Source: Streptomyces sp. DG1A-41
GTDB lineage: Bacteria; Actinomycetota; Actinomycetes; Streptomycetales; Streptomycetaceae
Assembly (NCBI RefSeq): GCF_037055355.1
Contig: NZ_CP146350.1
Location: forward strand, 4,177,001-4,241,000
Length of the DNA: 64,000 nt
Direction: 5' to 3'
Below are positions 52,142 through 61,682 of the stretch, one piece after another. Each line of letters opens with the position of its first letter. The stretch's first letter is position 1. The position numbers and the translations under genes are program-made. The notes beneath the pieces are model-generated. The model made no database searches. It saw only the letters and a list, made by a program, of their open reading frames with translations, and was not told the origin of the DNA.

Positions 52142-53462
52142 CCCGCGCCGCGGAGTGAAGGTCGCAGCAACCCTCACCGCCGTACAGACCGCCGTGGTTC
52201 TGTTCGCCACCCGGGCGGTCGCCGCCCCCACGCCGTCGCCCAGCCCCAGCAACGACAACTGCTCCCTGCTCTCCGGCAGGGCCAGGGAGATCTGCGAAGG
52301 CGACACCGGCAGCGGCAGCCGCTCCGGCGGCACCTCCCGCCTCGACCCCACCTCCACCCTCGACCCCCTCTCCTCCCTCGCCAAGGGCTGTGCCGACGCC
52401 GCCTCCTGGACCGTCGAGAAGCTCAGCGAGGCCGTGAAGGAGACGGCGAACGTCGATTTCACGAACCCCAAGTTCCTCCAGCAGTACGCCGTCGTCTTCG
52501 CCGCGTCGACGATCCTCACGCTCCTGCTCTGGCTCCTGGCCGTCGCCAAGCGAGCCGTCCGCGGCGTCCCCCTCACCACCGCCATCTCCGAAGCCATCGG
52601 CTTCCTCTGGCTGACCGTGCTGGCCTCCGCCTTCACCCCGCTGATCCTCTACACGGTCGTATCGGCCACCGACGGCATCACCGAGGTCCTCGCCAAAGCC
52701 ACCGGCGACCAGACCGACGCCTTCTTCGGCACGTTCTCCGAGGCCCTCAAGAAGGGCGAGGACATCGGCGGCGGCCCGATCATGCTGATCGTCGTCTCCC
52801 TGGTCAGCATCCTCGCCGCCGGCGTGCTGTGGCTGGAGCTCGTCCTCCGCGCCGCCCTGCTCTACGTCGGCGCCCTCCTCGGCACCGTCGTCTACGCCGG
52901 CCTCGTCGACAAGAACCTGTGGGGCCACGTCCGCCGCTGGGCGGGCATCATGATCGCGGTCATCCTGGTGAAGCCCGTCATCGTCATCGTCCTCGGCCTC
53001 GCGGGCGCCCTGTCCGCCGACGACGGCCCCGACGCCTTCTCCGCCGTCGTCTCCGGCCTCGCCATCATCCTGCTCGCCATCTTCGCCAGCGCGATGATCT
53101 ACCGCTTCGTCCCCGGCTTCGGCGACGAGATCGCCGGCTCCCGCAACAACCGCCTCATGCAGGGCGCCGAGGGCAAGGCCGCCGCGGTCATCAGCTCCCC
53201 CGCCACCCTGGTCGCGCAGGGCATCAAGACCCACAGCACCCGCGCCGACAACAACGGCCAAGGCAGCCAGCCCTCCGCCCCCCGCCCCAGCAACCCCGCC
53301 TCCGGCGGAGTCGCCGCGCACAGCTCGCGCACCTCGAACGGCGGCGGCGGATCTGTCCCCTCCGCCGCACCCGCACCCCGTTCGAGCAGCCCCGTCAACA
53401 CTCCCCACGCCAGCAGCACCCGCAACAGCAGTACCAACCGCACGGGAGGTGAAGGGCGTTGA
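52131..53462 (+). CDS. Polytopic VirB6/TrbL-like membrane protein
   Basis: A 443-residue protein. Signal-like first helix, then a Ser/Pro-rich extracellular region with Cys pairs. Six or so helices follow between about 120 and 340 (FLQQYAVVFAASTILTLLLW, WLTVLASAFTPLILYTVVSA, LELVLRAALLYVGALLGTVV), and then a Ser/Asn-rich disordered cytoplasmic tail. The topology fits VirB6/TrbL channel proteins. It overlaps the VirB8-like gene by 11 bases. Confidence 0.82.
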   Translation: MPGSPRRGVKVAATLTAVQTAVVLFATRAVAAPTPSPSPSNDNCSLLSGRAREICEGDTGSGSRSGGTSRLDPTSTLDPLSSLAKGCADAASWTVEKLSEAVKETANVDFTNPKFLQQYAVVFAASTILTLLLWLLAVAKRAVRGVPLTTAISEAIGFLWLTVLASAFTPLILYTVVSATDGITEVLAKATGDQTDAFFGTFSEALKKGEDIGGGPIMLIVVSLVSILAAGVLWLELVLRAALLYVGALLGTVVYAGLVDKNLWGHVRRWAGIMIAVILVKPVIVIVLGLAGALSADDGPDAFSAVVSGLAIILLAIFASAMIYRFVPGFGDEIAGSRNNRLMQGAEGKAAAVISSPATLVAQGIKTHSTRADNNGQGSQPSAPRPSNPASGGVAAHSSRTSNGGGGSVPSAAPAPRSSSPVNTPHASSTRNSSTNRTGGEGR

Positions 53463-55015
53463 CGACCGAGTCCCACGTGTCCCATCCGGTCACGCCCCGC
53501 CGGACATATCTGATCGGCCGCGCCCGGCCCAACGCGATCATCGGCCGCAACCGCGAGACCGGCGAGATCGCGCTGATCGTCATCGGCGCGTTCCTCGGCA
53601 TGATGTGCGGGCTCCTCGTCCCCGTGCTGTCCCTGCGCATCGTGCTGCTCGCCGGATTCCCGATGCTGGCGCTGGCCGCCGTGTACGTGCCGTACAAGCA
53701 CCGCACGTTCTACAAGTGGTTCGAGATCAACCGCAGCTACAAGCGGACCCTGAAGCAGGGCACCACCTACCGCTCCGCCGTCATCGAGGCCGGGACCCGG
53801 CTGGACGGGCGCGAGGTCGAGATCGGACCGCCCCCGGGCATCGGCCGGATCACCTGGCTGGCCGCCCCCTTCGGCCCCGACGAGATCGCCGTCCTGCTGC
53901 ACGCCGACCGCAAGACCGTCACCGCCGCCATCGAGATCGAGGGCCCCGGCGTCGGTCTGCGCGACAGCGAGGACCAGGAGGCCCTCGTCGACCGCTTCGG
54001 CACCCTGCTCAAGCACGTGGCCAACGGCGACGGCTTCGTCACCCGCCTCCAGATGCTCGCCCGCACCCTCCCCGCCGACCCGGACGCCCACGCCAAGGAC
54101 GTCGCCGTCCGCGGGGACGACAAGGCACCGCCGTGGCTCCAGCAGTCGTACGACCAGCTCCAGTCGATGGTGTCCACCAGCAGCGAGCAGCACCGCGCCT
54201 ACCTCGTCGCCTGCATGCACTACACCCGCGACCTCGCCGCCGAGGCCAACGCCATGGCCCGGGCCGCCCGCGCCCACGGCGGCAAGGCCGACCGGGACGC
54301 CGGACTCGCCGTCGTCATGGCCCGCGAGCTCACCGACATCTGCTCGCGCCTCCAGGAGGCCGACATCCGCGTACGGCAGCCGCTCGGCCAGAGCAGACTG
54401 TCCTCGCTGATCCACTCCATGTACGACCCGGACCACCCGATCGACCACATCCAGGCGATGACGAAACGCAACGCCTGGCCGGCCGAGCTGGACGCCATGG
54501 AGCCCACCTACCTCCAGGCCAAGACCCGCGAGTCCTCCACCCGCGCCCCCTGGTGCCACGCCACCGCCTGGGTGAAGGAGTGGCCGATGACCCCCGTCGG
54601 CGTCAACTTCCTCGCCCCGCTGCTCGTCCACACCCCGGACGTCATCCGCACGGTCGCCGTCACCATGGACCTCGAACCCACCGAGGTCGCCATCGAGCGC
54701 ATGCTGACGGAGAAGACCAACGACGAGGCCGAGGCGTCCCGCGCCGCCAAGATGAACCGCACCGTCGACCCGCGCGACGTGGCGGCGAACTCCCGGCTCG
54801 ACCAGCGCGGCGAGGACCTCGCCAGCGGCGCCGCCGGCGTCAACCTCGTCGGCTACATCACCGTCTCCTCCCGCTCCCCCGAAGCCCTCGCCCGCGACAA
54901 GCGGACGATAAGGGCCTCGGCCGGAAAGTCGTACCTGAAGCTGGAATGGTGCGACCGTGAGCACCACCGCGCCTTCGTGAACACCCTTCCCTTCGCCACC
55001 GGCATTCGGAGGTAG
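53459..55015 (+). CDS. SCO6880-family protein (VirB4 N-terminal-like)
   Basis: A 518-residue protein with two helices at residues 38-80 (EIALIVIGAFLGMMCGLLVP) and a long soluble part. It resembles the family NCBI names SCO6880, found in Streptomyces transfer clusters and comparable to PrgI plus the N-terminal part of VirB4. TTG start, overlapping the previous stop in TTGA, with GGAGG upstream. It precedes the ATPase, so the two together may equal one VirB4. Confidence 0.82.
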   Translation: MTTESHVSHPVTPRRTYLIGRARPNAIIGRNRETGEIALIVIGAFLGMMCGLLVPVLSLRIVLLAGFPMLALAAVYVPYKHRTFYKWFEINRSYKRTLKQGTTYRSAVIEAGTRLDGREVEIGPPPGIGRITWLAAPFGPDEIAVLLHADRKTVTAAIEIEGPGVGLRDSEDQEALVDRFGTLLKHVANGDGFVTRLQMLARTLPADPDAHAKDVAVRGDDKAPPWLQQSYDQLQSMVSTSSEQHRAYLVACMHYTRDLAAEANAMARAARAHGGKADRDAGLAVVMARELTDICSRLQEADIRVRQPLGQSRLSSLIHSMYDPDHPIDHIQAMTKRNAWPAELDAMEPTYLQAKTRESSTRAPWCHATAWVKEWPMTPVGVNFLAPLLVHTPDVIRTVAVTMDLEPTEVAIERMLTEKTNDEAEASRAAKMNRTVDPRDVAANSRLDQRGEDLASGAAGVNLVGYITVSSRSPEALARDKRTIRASAGKSYLKLEWCDREHHRAFVNTLPFATGIRR

Positions 55016-55021
55016 GACCTG

Positions 55022-56434
55022 ATGCGGGATCCGCTGTCCGTCCTCACCGACGCCTTCACGTCCTTCCTCTTCGGGAAGGTCGAGACGACCCGGCTCCCGG
55101 TGCGCACGTCCACGGGCCAGGCCCAGGCGGTCTACCTGCCGACCGCCGCGCCGGGCCTCGGCGACTCCGGCGTCATCATCGGCCGTGAGGTGTACTCCGG
55201 AAAGGGCTACATCTACGACCCCTTCCAGCTCTACGGCCAGCAGCTTCCCGCCCCTCACTGGCTGGTCCTCGGCGAGTCCGGCAACGGCAAGTCGGCGCTG
55301 GAGAAGACGTACGTCCTGCGCCAGCTCCGCTTCAAGGACCGCCAGGTCGTCGTCCTGGACGCCCAGGGCGAGGACGGGATGGGTGAATGGAACCTCATCG
55401 CCCAGGAGCTGGGGATAACTCCCATCCGCCTGGACCCGATGGCGGCCCTGGACATGGGGATCCGCCTCAACCCGCTCGACCCCGCGATCACGACCACGGG
55501 CCAGCTCGCGCTGCTCCGCACGATCATCGAGGTCGCGATGGGCCACGGCCTCGACGAGCGCTCCGGCTTCGCGCTCAAGGTCGCGCACGCCTACGTCAAC
55601 GAGACGATCGTCGAACGCCAGCCGGTCCTGTCCGACATCGTCGAGCAGCTGCGCCACCCCGAGCCCGAGTCGGCCGAGGCGATGAACGTCGCCATAGACG
55701 ACGTACGGGCCTGGGGTCTGGACGTGGCACTGGTCCTGGACCGTCTCGTCGACGGTGACCTGCGCGGCATGTTCGACGGCCCCACCACGGTCGGCATCGA
55801 CCTGGACGCCCCGCTCATCGTCTTCGACCTGTCCCACATCGACCGCAACTCCATCGCCATGCCCATCCTCATGGCGATCGTCGGCGTGTGGCTGGAGCAC
55901 ACCTGGATCCGCCCCGACCGGAAGAAGCGCATCTTCCTGGTCGAGGAGGCCTGGCACATCATCAACAGCCCCTTCGTGGCCCAGCTGTTCCAGCGCCTGC
56001 TGAAGTTCGGCCGCCGACTGGGCCTGTCCTTCGTGGCGGTCGTCCACCACCTGTCCGACGTGGTGGACGGCGCGGCGGCGAAGGAGGCGGCGGCGATCCT
56101 GAAGATGGCCTCGACGAGAACGATCTACGCCCAGAAGGCGGACGAGGCGAGGGCGACGGGCCGCGTCCTGGGTCTGCCTCGCTGGGCGGTCGAGATCATC
56201 CCGACCCTCACCCCCGGCATCGCCGTCTGGGACGTCAACGGCAACGTCCAGGTCGTCAAACACCTGGTCACGGAGACCGAACGCCCCCTGGTCTTCACCG
56301 ACCGCGCGATGACCGAGTCCTCCGCGGACCTCGCGGACGACGATGCCCTGCACGCCGCCGAACTCGAGGCGGAGGAACGGGCGGCGGCCTTCGTGGAGCA
56401 CCACCTGGGCGACTCCGAATCCACGGTGGCGTAG
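55022..56434 (+). CDS. VirB4-like secretion ATPase
   Basis: A 470-residue ATPase. Walker A WLVLGESGNGKSALEKTYVL, Walker B RIFLVEEAWHIINSPFVAQL, and the downstream GRRLGLSFVAVVHHLSDVV and MASTRTIYAQKADEARATGR of VirB4/TraC-type motors. It powers substrate or pilin movement. Just 6 bases after the SCO6880-family gene. The C-terminal 40 residues are acidic. Confidence 0.9.
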   Translation: MRDPLSVLTDAFTSFLFGKVETTRLPVRTSTGQAQAVYLPTAAPGLGDSGVIIGREVYSGKGYIYDPFQLYGQQLPAPHWLVLGESGNGKSALEKTYVLRQLRFKDRQVVVLDAQGEDGMGEWNLIAQELGITPIRLDPMAALDMGIRLNPLDPAITTTGQLALLRTIIEVAMGHGLDERSGFALKVAHAYVNETIVERQPVLSDIVEQLRHPEPESAEAMNVAIDDVRAWGLDVALVLDRLVDGDLRGMFDGPTTVGIDLDAPLIVFDLSHIDRNSIAMPILMAIVGVWLEHTWIRPDRKKRIFLVEEAWHIINSPFVAQLFQRLLKFGRRLGLSFVAVVHHLSDVVDGAAAKEAAAILKMASTRTIYAQKADEARATGRVLGLPRWAVEIIPTLTPGIAVWDVNGNVQVVKHLVTETERPLVFTDRAMTESSADLADDDALHAAELEAEERAAAFVEHHLGDSESTVA

Positions 56435-56445
56435 GGGGAGGACGC

Positions 56446-58062
56446 GTGAGACCGGACGACCGCCGCAGCCGGCACGAGACCCAGGGAGGCATCCCCGACG
56501 GCCTGCTGGTCGGCATACTCGCGTTCCTCCTCGGCATGACCCTGCTGGTGTGGACGGCCACCGGCCTCGCCGCCCTGTTCGCCCACGGCTCCTGGCCGTC
56601 CGGCGTCACCTTCACCCGCACGCCCCTCGCCATGCGCGGCCTCATCGCCCAGCCCCACGACATCCCCGGCGCCTGGCCCGACACACCCCCCGGCGAACTC
56701 TCCGGCTACGGCCTGTTCTGGGGCCTGTTCATCGGCCAGCTGATGGTCCTGGTCGTCCTGACGGTGTTCGTCATGGGCACGGTGGCCCGCTGGAGGGCGG
56801 TCCGGGCGAGGCGCCGGGCGGAGAGGGCGGCGGCGACTGGGGAGCGTGCAGGGGGCGCGTACGACACCGGCGCACCGACGCCGCACGAGGCCCCGGCACG
56901 ACCGCAGCACGACGTATCGGCACCCGCCCAGCACGGGACACCGGCCTCGACACAGCACGACGTGCCGACGCCGACGCAGCCGACCACCTCCGCGTCGGCC
57001 CAGCACGACGTCCCCACCCCCCGCCGCGCGGCCCCCGAGCCCACACGCCTCGCGGAGCCGACCGCACCCCTGGCCCCCACCCCGGCGGCCACGCCCGCGA
57101 CCCCCGCTTCCCTGTTCACCCAGGAACGGGTCGGCCGGTGGGAGAAAATCCTCGTAGCCCCAAGGGAATCCCGCCAGACCACCGCCACCCAAGCGGTGCG
57201 CGACGCGGAGGGCCCCGCCCTGGTCGTCACCTCGAACCCCGCCCTCTGGCAGGAGACAAAGGACGCCCGGGCCAAACTGGGCCCCACCCACCTCTACGAC
57301 CCCACCCACCTCTGCGCCACACCAGCCCGCCTCCACTGGTCCCCCACGGCCGGCTGCGAGGACAAGGTCACAGCCACGGGAAGAGCAGCCGCCCTTCTCA
57401 CCCCCGTCCGCCCCACCGCCAAGCTCGACCAAGCCCTCAGCGACACAGCCGAGACCATCCTGCGGAGCTACCTGCACGCCGCCGCCATCGACGGCCGCAC
57501 CATCCGCCACGTCCACCGCTGGTCCCAGGGCACCCAGATCCAGGACGCCGTACGCATCCTCCGTACCAACCCCAAGGCCGCCCCCGGCTCCGCGGGCGAA
57601 CTCGAAGGCGCCCTCACCGCCCACCCCGAACGCCGGGACATGGCCCAGCAGCTGACGACCCGTGCCCTCGCGGCCCTCTCCACCGTCAACATCCGCGAAG
57701 CCTGCACGCCCAACCGAACTGATGCCCTCGCCCTGGATTCCTTCGTCCACGAAGGGGGCACGCTTTATGTGGTGGGTGAATCCATCGAGGACCCCAGGAC
57801 CAAGCCGGGCGCGATGCCCCTCCTGACGGCCCTCGTCTCCAGCGTGGTCGAGCGCGGCCGGCGCATGGCCGAACGGTCATCCTCCGGTCGCCTCGACCCA
57901 CCATTCACGCTCGTCCTGGACGACGTCGCCGCCGTGGCCCCGCTCCCCCAGCTCCCGGAGCTGCTGGCCACCGGAGCGGACCGGGGCATGCCGACCCTGG
58001 CGTTGCTCCGGTCCCGCGAACAGGGCCGCGCCCGCTGGCCGCACGACGAACTACCCGTCTGA
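56446..58062 (+). CDS. VirD4/TraG-like coupling protein
   Basis: A 538-residue protein. Two N-terminal helices (LVGILAFLLGMTLLVWTAT and FIGQLMVLVVLTVFVMGTV), then a long linker with repeated QHDVxxP units. A C-terminal P-loop-fold domain follows (ALVVTSNPALW, DSFVHEGGTLYVVGESI, FTLVLDDVAAVAPLPQLPEL). This is the layout of actinobacterial coupling proteins; the canonical Walker A is replaced by APRESRQTTA, so it may not hydrolyse ATP. GTG start with GGGGGAGG upstream. It ends the cluster. Confidence 0.82.
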   Translation: MRPDDRRSRHETQGGIPDGLLVGILAFLLGMTLLVWTATGLAALFAHGSWPSGVTFTRTPLAMRGLIAQPHDIPGAWPDTPPGELSGYGLFWGLFIGQLMVLVVLTVFVMGTVARWRAVRARRRAERAAATGERAGGAYDTGAPTPHEAPARPQHDVSAPAQHGTPASTQHDVPTPTQPTTSASAQHDVPTPRRAAPEPTRLAEPTAPLAPTPAATPATPASLFTQERVGRWEKILVAPRESRQTTATQAVRDAEGPALVVTSNPALWQETKDARAKLGPTHLYDPTHLCATPARLHWSPTAGCEDKVTATGRAAALLTPVRPTAKLDQALSDTAETILRSYLHAAAIDGRTIRHVHRWSQGTQIQDAVRILRTNPKAAPGSAGELEGALTAHPERRDMAQQLTTRALAALSTVNIREACTPNRTDALALDSFVHEGGTLYVVGESIEDPRTKPGAMPLLTALVSSVVERGRRMAERSSSGRLDPPFTLVLDDVAAVAPLPQLPELLATGADRGMPTLALLRSREQGRARWPHDELPV

Positions 58063-58620
58063 GAAGGGCACACCCACAGAGCCCCGCTCGAGCACGAACT
58101 CCAACTCCCGCTCCCCCGACTCCCCGAGCGGCACGGTCACCCCGCTCGGCACGAACCCGGCCCGGCGATAGAACCGCTGCGCCCGCCCGTTCTCCTCGTG
58201 CACGATGAGCCGCACCCGCTCAAGACCCCGCCCCCACGCCCACTCCAGGGCCGCGTCGAACAGCACCTCGGTCAGCCCGCTCCCGCGCTCCTCGGGCCGT
58301 ACGAACACGCCGACCAGATGCCCCTGCTTCCGCTCCACCGGAAACCCGGCCCAGTCCGTCGTCCCGGGATCCTCCACGAGCACGGTCAGCGTCCCCACCC
58401 ACTGCCCGTCGGGCCCCTCGGCGATGATCTGCTGCGCCGCGTCCGCCCCTTCGGCGGCACCGGCCGTCCGCTCCTGCCAGAAGGAGTCCGGCCTGGCCGC
58501 GGCCTCGTCGTAGGTCTCCAGGAAGGCCAGGTGCGCCACCGGGTCCCGCAGCGCCGCGAGCCGCAGCTCCTTCGCCGCGACCCACTCATCAGCACGGACG
58601 GACCGGATCACATAGCTCAT
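58051..58620 (-). CDS. GNAT-family N-acetyltransferase
   Basis: A 189-residue acetyltransferase: VIRSVRADEWVAAKELRLAA at the start, acetyl-CoA loop VGVFVRPEERGSGLTEVLFD, and VHEENGRAQRFYRRAGFVPS. The second ATG was preferred as the conserved fold starts there. It converges on the coupling-protein gene with a 12-base overlap. Substrate unknown. Confidence 0.9.
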   Translation of the reverse strand: MSYVIRSVRADEWVAAKELRLAALRDPVAHLAFLETYDEAAARPDSFWQERTAGAAEGADAAQQIIAEGPDGQWVGTLTVLVEDPGTTDWAGFPVERKQGHLVGVFVRPEERGSGLTEVLFDAALEWAWGRGLERVRLIVHEENGRAQRFYRRAGFVPSGVTVPLGESGERELEFVLERGSVGVPFSDG

Positions 58621-58714
58621 GCGGGCCACGGTAGTACCCGGGTACGACACCCCTCACCCCGAATACTGCCGACGGTCGGACGACCGCCGCCCCCGCACGG
58701 ACGAGCATCGAAGC

Positions 58715-59635
58715 ATGCTGACGGCACACGAACTCACCAAACGCTACGGCGACCGGACGGTCGTCACGGACCTGTCCTTCACCGTCCGCCCCGGCACCGT
58801 CACCGGCTTCCTCGGCCCGAACGGCGCCGGCAAGTCCACGACCATGCGGATGATCCTCGGCCTCGACGCCCCCACCCGCGGCCACGCCACCGTGGGCGGA
58901 CGCTCCTACACCACCCACCCCGCACCCCTCACCGAGGTCGGCGCCCTCCTGGAGGCCCGCTCCGTCCACCCCGGCCGCACCGCCTACCACCACCTGCGCG
59001 CCCTCGCCCACACCCACGGCATCCCCAGCGCACGAGTCGAACAGGTCCTCGGCCTCACCGGCCTGACCGACGTCGCCCACCGCCGCGTCAAGGGCTTCTC
59101 CCTCGGCATGGGACAGCGCCTCGGCATCGCCGCCGCCCTCCTCGGCGACCCGGCCACGCTCATCCTCGACGAGCCCGTCAACGGCCTCGACCCCGAGGGC
59201 GTGCTGTGGATCCGCAACCTCCTCAAGTCCCTCGCCGCCGAGGGCCGCACGGTCTTCGTCTCCTCCCACCTGATGAGCGAGATGGCCCTCACCGCCGAGC
59301 ACCTGGTCATCATCGGCCGCGGCCGCCTCCTCGCCGACACCACGGTCACCGACTTCGTACGCGACTCCGGCGCGGGCACCGTCAAGGTCGTCACCCCGCA
59401 GGCCGCCGACCTCGTACGCCTCCTCACCGCACCCGGCGTCGACATCACCACCGACACACCCGGCACCCTCCAGGTCCGCGGCACGGACGCCGAGCGCATC
59501 GGCCGCACGGCAGCCGTCCACGGCATCCCCCTCTACGAACTGACCCCCAACGCCGCCTCCCTGGAAGAGGCCTTCATGGACCTCACCCGTGACGCGGTGG
59601 AGTACACGGCGACCCTCGAAGGAGCGGCAGCATGA
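58715..59635 (+). CDS. ABC-2 transporter ATP-binding protein
   Basis: A 306-residue ATPase: Walker A FLGPNGAGKSTTMRMILGLD, signature FSLGMGQRLG, Walker B TLILDEPVNGLDP, and switch FVSSHLMSEM. The C-terminal extension ends ASLEEAFMDLTRDAVEY as in antibiotic-type exporters. It overlaps its permease gene in an ATGA, and a two-component pair follows, an arrangement common for self-regulated exporters. Confidence 0.94.
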   Translation: MLTAHELTKRYGDRTVVTDLSFTVRPGTVTGFLGPNGAGKSTTMRMILGLDAPTRGHATVGGRSYTTHPAPLTEVGALLEARSVHPGRTAYHHLRALAHTHGIPSARVEQVLGLTGLTDVAHRRVKGFSLGMGQRLGIAAALLGDPATLILDEPVNGLDPEGVLWIRNLLKSLAAEGRTVFVSSHLMSEMALTAEHLVIIGRGRLLADTTVTDFVRDSGAGTVKVVTPQAADLVRLLTAPGVDITTDTPGTLQVRGTDAERIGRTAAVHGIPLYELTPNAASLEEAFMDLTRDAVEYTATLEGAAA

Positions 59636-60411
59636 CCACGGCGACCCTCGCCTACCGCGTGACCCCGGCCCGCGTCCTGCGTTCCGAGTGGCACAAGCTC
59701 TGGACCCTGCGCTCCACCTGGATCACCCTCATCGTCACCAGCGCCCTCACCGCCGCCATGGGCGCGGGCCTGGGAGCCGCCTACGACGGCACCGGCGAGG
59801 GCGGGATGGACACGGTCGTCTTCGTCCTGCTCGGCACCCAGTTCGCCCAGATCAACCTCGGCGTGCTGGGCATCCTCGCCACGGCCGGCGAATACTCCAC
59901 GGGCCAGATCCGCGCCACGATGACCGCGGTACCGCGCCGCCTGCCCGTCCTCTTGTCCAAGGCAGCCGTCCTGGCCGCGATCGCCTTCCCCCTCACCCTG
60001 CTGACGAACTTCCTCACCTTCCCCCTCGCCCAGTCCTTCCTCTCCGGCACCGACCAGTCCGCCGCCCTCGGCGACCCGGGCGTCCTGCGCGCCCTCGTCG
60101 GCAACGCGGGCGGCCTCACCCTCCTCGCCGTCCTCGCCCTCGGCATCGGCGCCCTGGTCCGCTCCGTCCCGATGGCCATCGGCGCCTTCATCGGCCTCAT
60201 CATGATCGTCCCTGAGGTCATGGCCATGCTCCCGTACGAAATCGTCGACGACGCCGTCCGCTACTTCCCCGGCAGGGCCCTGGAGACCCTCACCACCGCC
60301 CAGCCCCTGCCCGGCACGGCCTCCCCCGGCGCCGCCCTGCTCGCCATGGCTCTGTGGACAACGGCGACCCTCACACTGGCCGCTACGGTCCTACGACGCC
60401 GAGACGTCTGA
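59632..60411 (+). CDS. ABC-2 transporter permease
   Basis: A 259-residue membrane protein with six helices. It starts with the usual VLRSEWHKLWTLRSTWITLI and has TAGEYSTGQIRATMTAVPRR, both typical of ABC-2 permeases. It is coupled to the ATPase by a 4-base overlap. Substrate unknown, perhaps a peptide or lipid-II-binding antibiotic. Confidence 0.92.
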   Translation: MTTATLAYRVTPARVLRSEWHKLWTLRSTWITLIVTSALTAAMGAGLGAAYDGTGEGGMDTVVFVLLGTQFAQINLGVLGILATAGEYSTGQIRATMTAVPRRLPVLLSKAAVLAAIAFPLTLLTNFLTFPLAQSFLSGTDQSAALGDPGVLRALVGNAGGLTLLAVLALGIGALVRSVPMAIGAFIGLIMIVPEVMAMLPYEIVDDAVRYFPGRALETLTTAQPLPGTASPGAALLAMALWTTATLTLAATVLRRRDV

Positions 60412-60435
60412 CACACGGCCTCGGAAACCCTCACG

Positions 60436-61682
60436 ATGGACCCCGTGACGGAAGACAGGGCGCCGGAGCCCCTCACCGAGTACGCCCTCCGCCTCACCCG
60501 CAGGCTGCGCGCCTTCGACCGACGCCACCCTCTGCTGTGGGACCTGCACATCACCGGTTTCTGGGTGACAGCGGCCCTGATCGACTACATCGGCGGCGGC
60601 TGGCGCCACAACGCCCATGACCTCGACATCCCCGGCTGGCTCCTCCTCATCCTGAGCCTCGGCCTCTCGATCCCCCTCCTCTGGCGGCGCACCCACCCCC
60701 GGGCCGTCCTCGCCGCCATGGCTCTCTTCGCCCTCGTCAACGCCTGGACCGGCGCGGCCCTTCAGGCAGCCCTGCTCCAGCTCGCCGTCGTCTACCACAT
60801 CGCTCTGCGCCGGGACCTGCGCAACCTGTGGTGGGCGACGGCCCTGGTGATCGCCCCGGTCCTGGTGTCGGTCGCCCGCCACGGGGAGGGCACCTGGGAC
60901 CAGCAGCTCGGCTCCCAGCTGATGTCCATCACCGTGGCCGCCCTCATCGGCATCACGGTCCGCACCCGCCGCAACTACACCGAGGCCCTGGAGGACCGAG
61001 CCCGTCGCCTGGAGACCGAACGCGACCAGCAGGCACGGCTCGCCACCGCCGCCGAACGCGCCCGCATCGCCCGCGAGATGCACGACATCATCGGCCACAA
61101 CCTCTCCGTCATCACCGGCCTCGCCGACGGCGGCCGATACGCGGCCGCCAAGTCCCCCGAACGCGCCGCCCAGGCCCTCGACGCCATCGCCACCACCAGC
61201 CGCCAGGCCCTCACCGAACTCCGCCGCGTCCTGGACGTCATGCGGGAGGAGGAACAGAACGACCAGGCCGACCTGACCCCCCAACCCGGCCTCACCGACC
61301 TCGACCAGCTCCTCGACGGCGTCCGCTCCGCCGGCCTCCCCGTCCACACCACCACTCACGGCAGTCCCACCCTCCCCCCAGGCCGCCAACTCACCGTCTA
61401 CCGCGTCATCCAGGAAGCCCTCACCAACACCCTCAAACACGCCGGCGCAGACGCCACCGCGGAAATAGAGCTGTCCTACGAGGACAAGGGAGCCGTGACG
61501 GTGACGATCACGGACACCGGCAACGGCAGCCGAACCGACGGCCCGGCCCGAGGCGGTCGTGGACTCCCCGGAATGCGCGAGCGAACCGCCCTGTACGGCG
61601 GCACACTTGAGGCCGGCCCCGCCCGCACCCCGAGCAGGGCTGGCGCGTCCGCCTACACCTCCCGGAGGAAACCCCGCAGTGA
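60436..61682 (+). pseudogene. Sensor histidine kinase (HisKA_3), frameshifted near its end
   Basis: A NarL-type kinase: four helices in the first 150 residues, phospho-acceptor His216 (AREMHDIIGHNLSVITGL), and ATPase motifs EALTNTLKHAGADA and GRGLPGMRERTALYGGTLEA. After LEAGP the normal end (RPHPEQGWRVRLHLPEE) lies in another frame; one extra C in the four-C run at 61617-61620 would restore it and end it at 61680-61682, overlapping the regulator start by GTGA. As read, about 36 unrelated residues are added instead. The catalytic part is intact, so it may still work. Confidence 0.75.
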
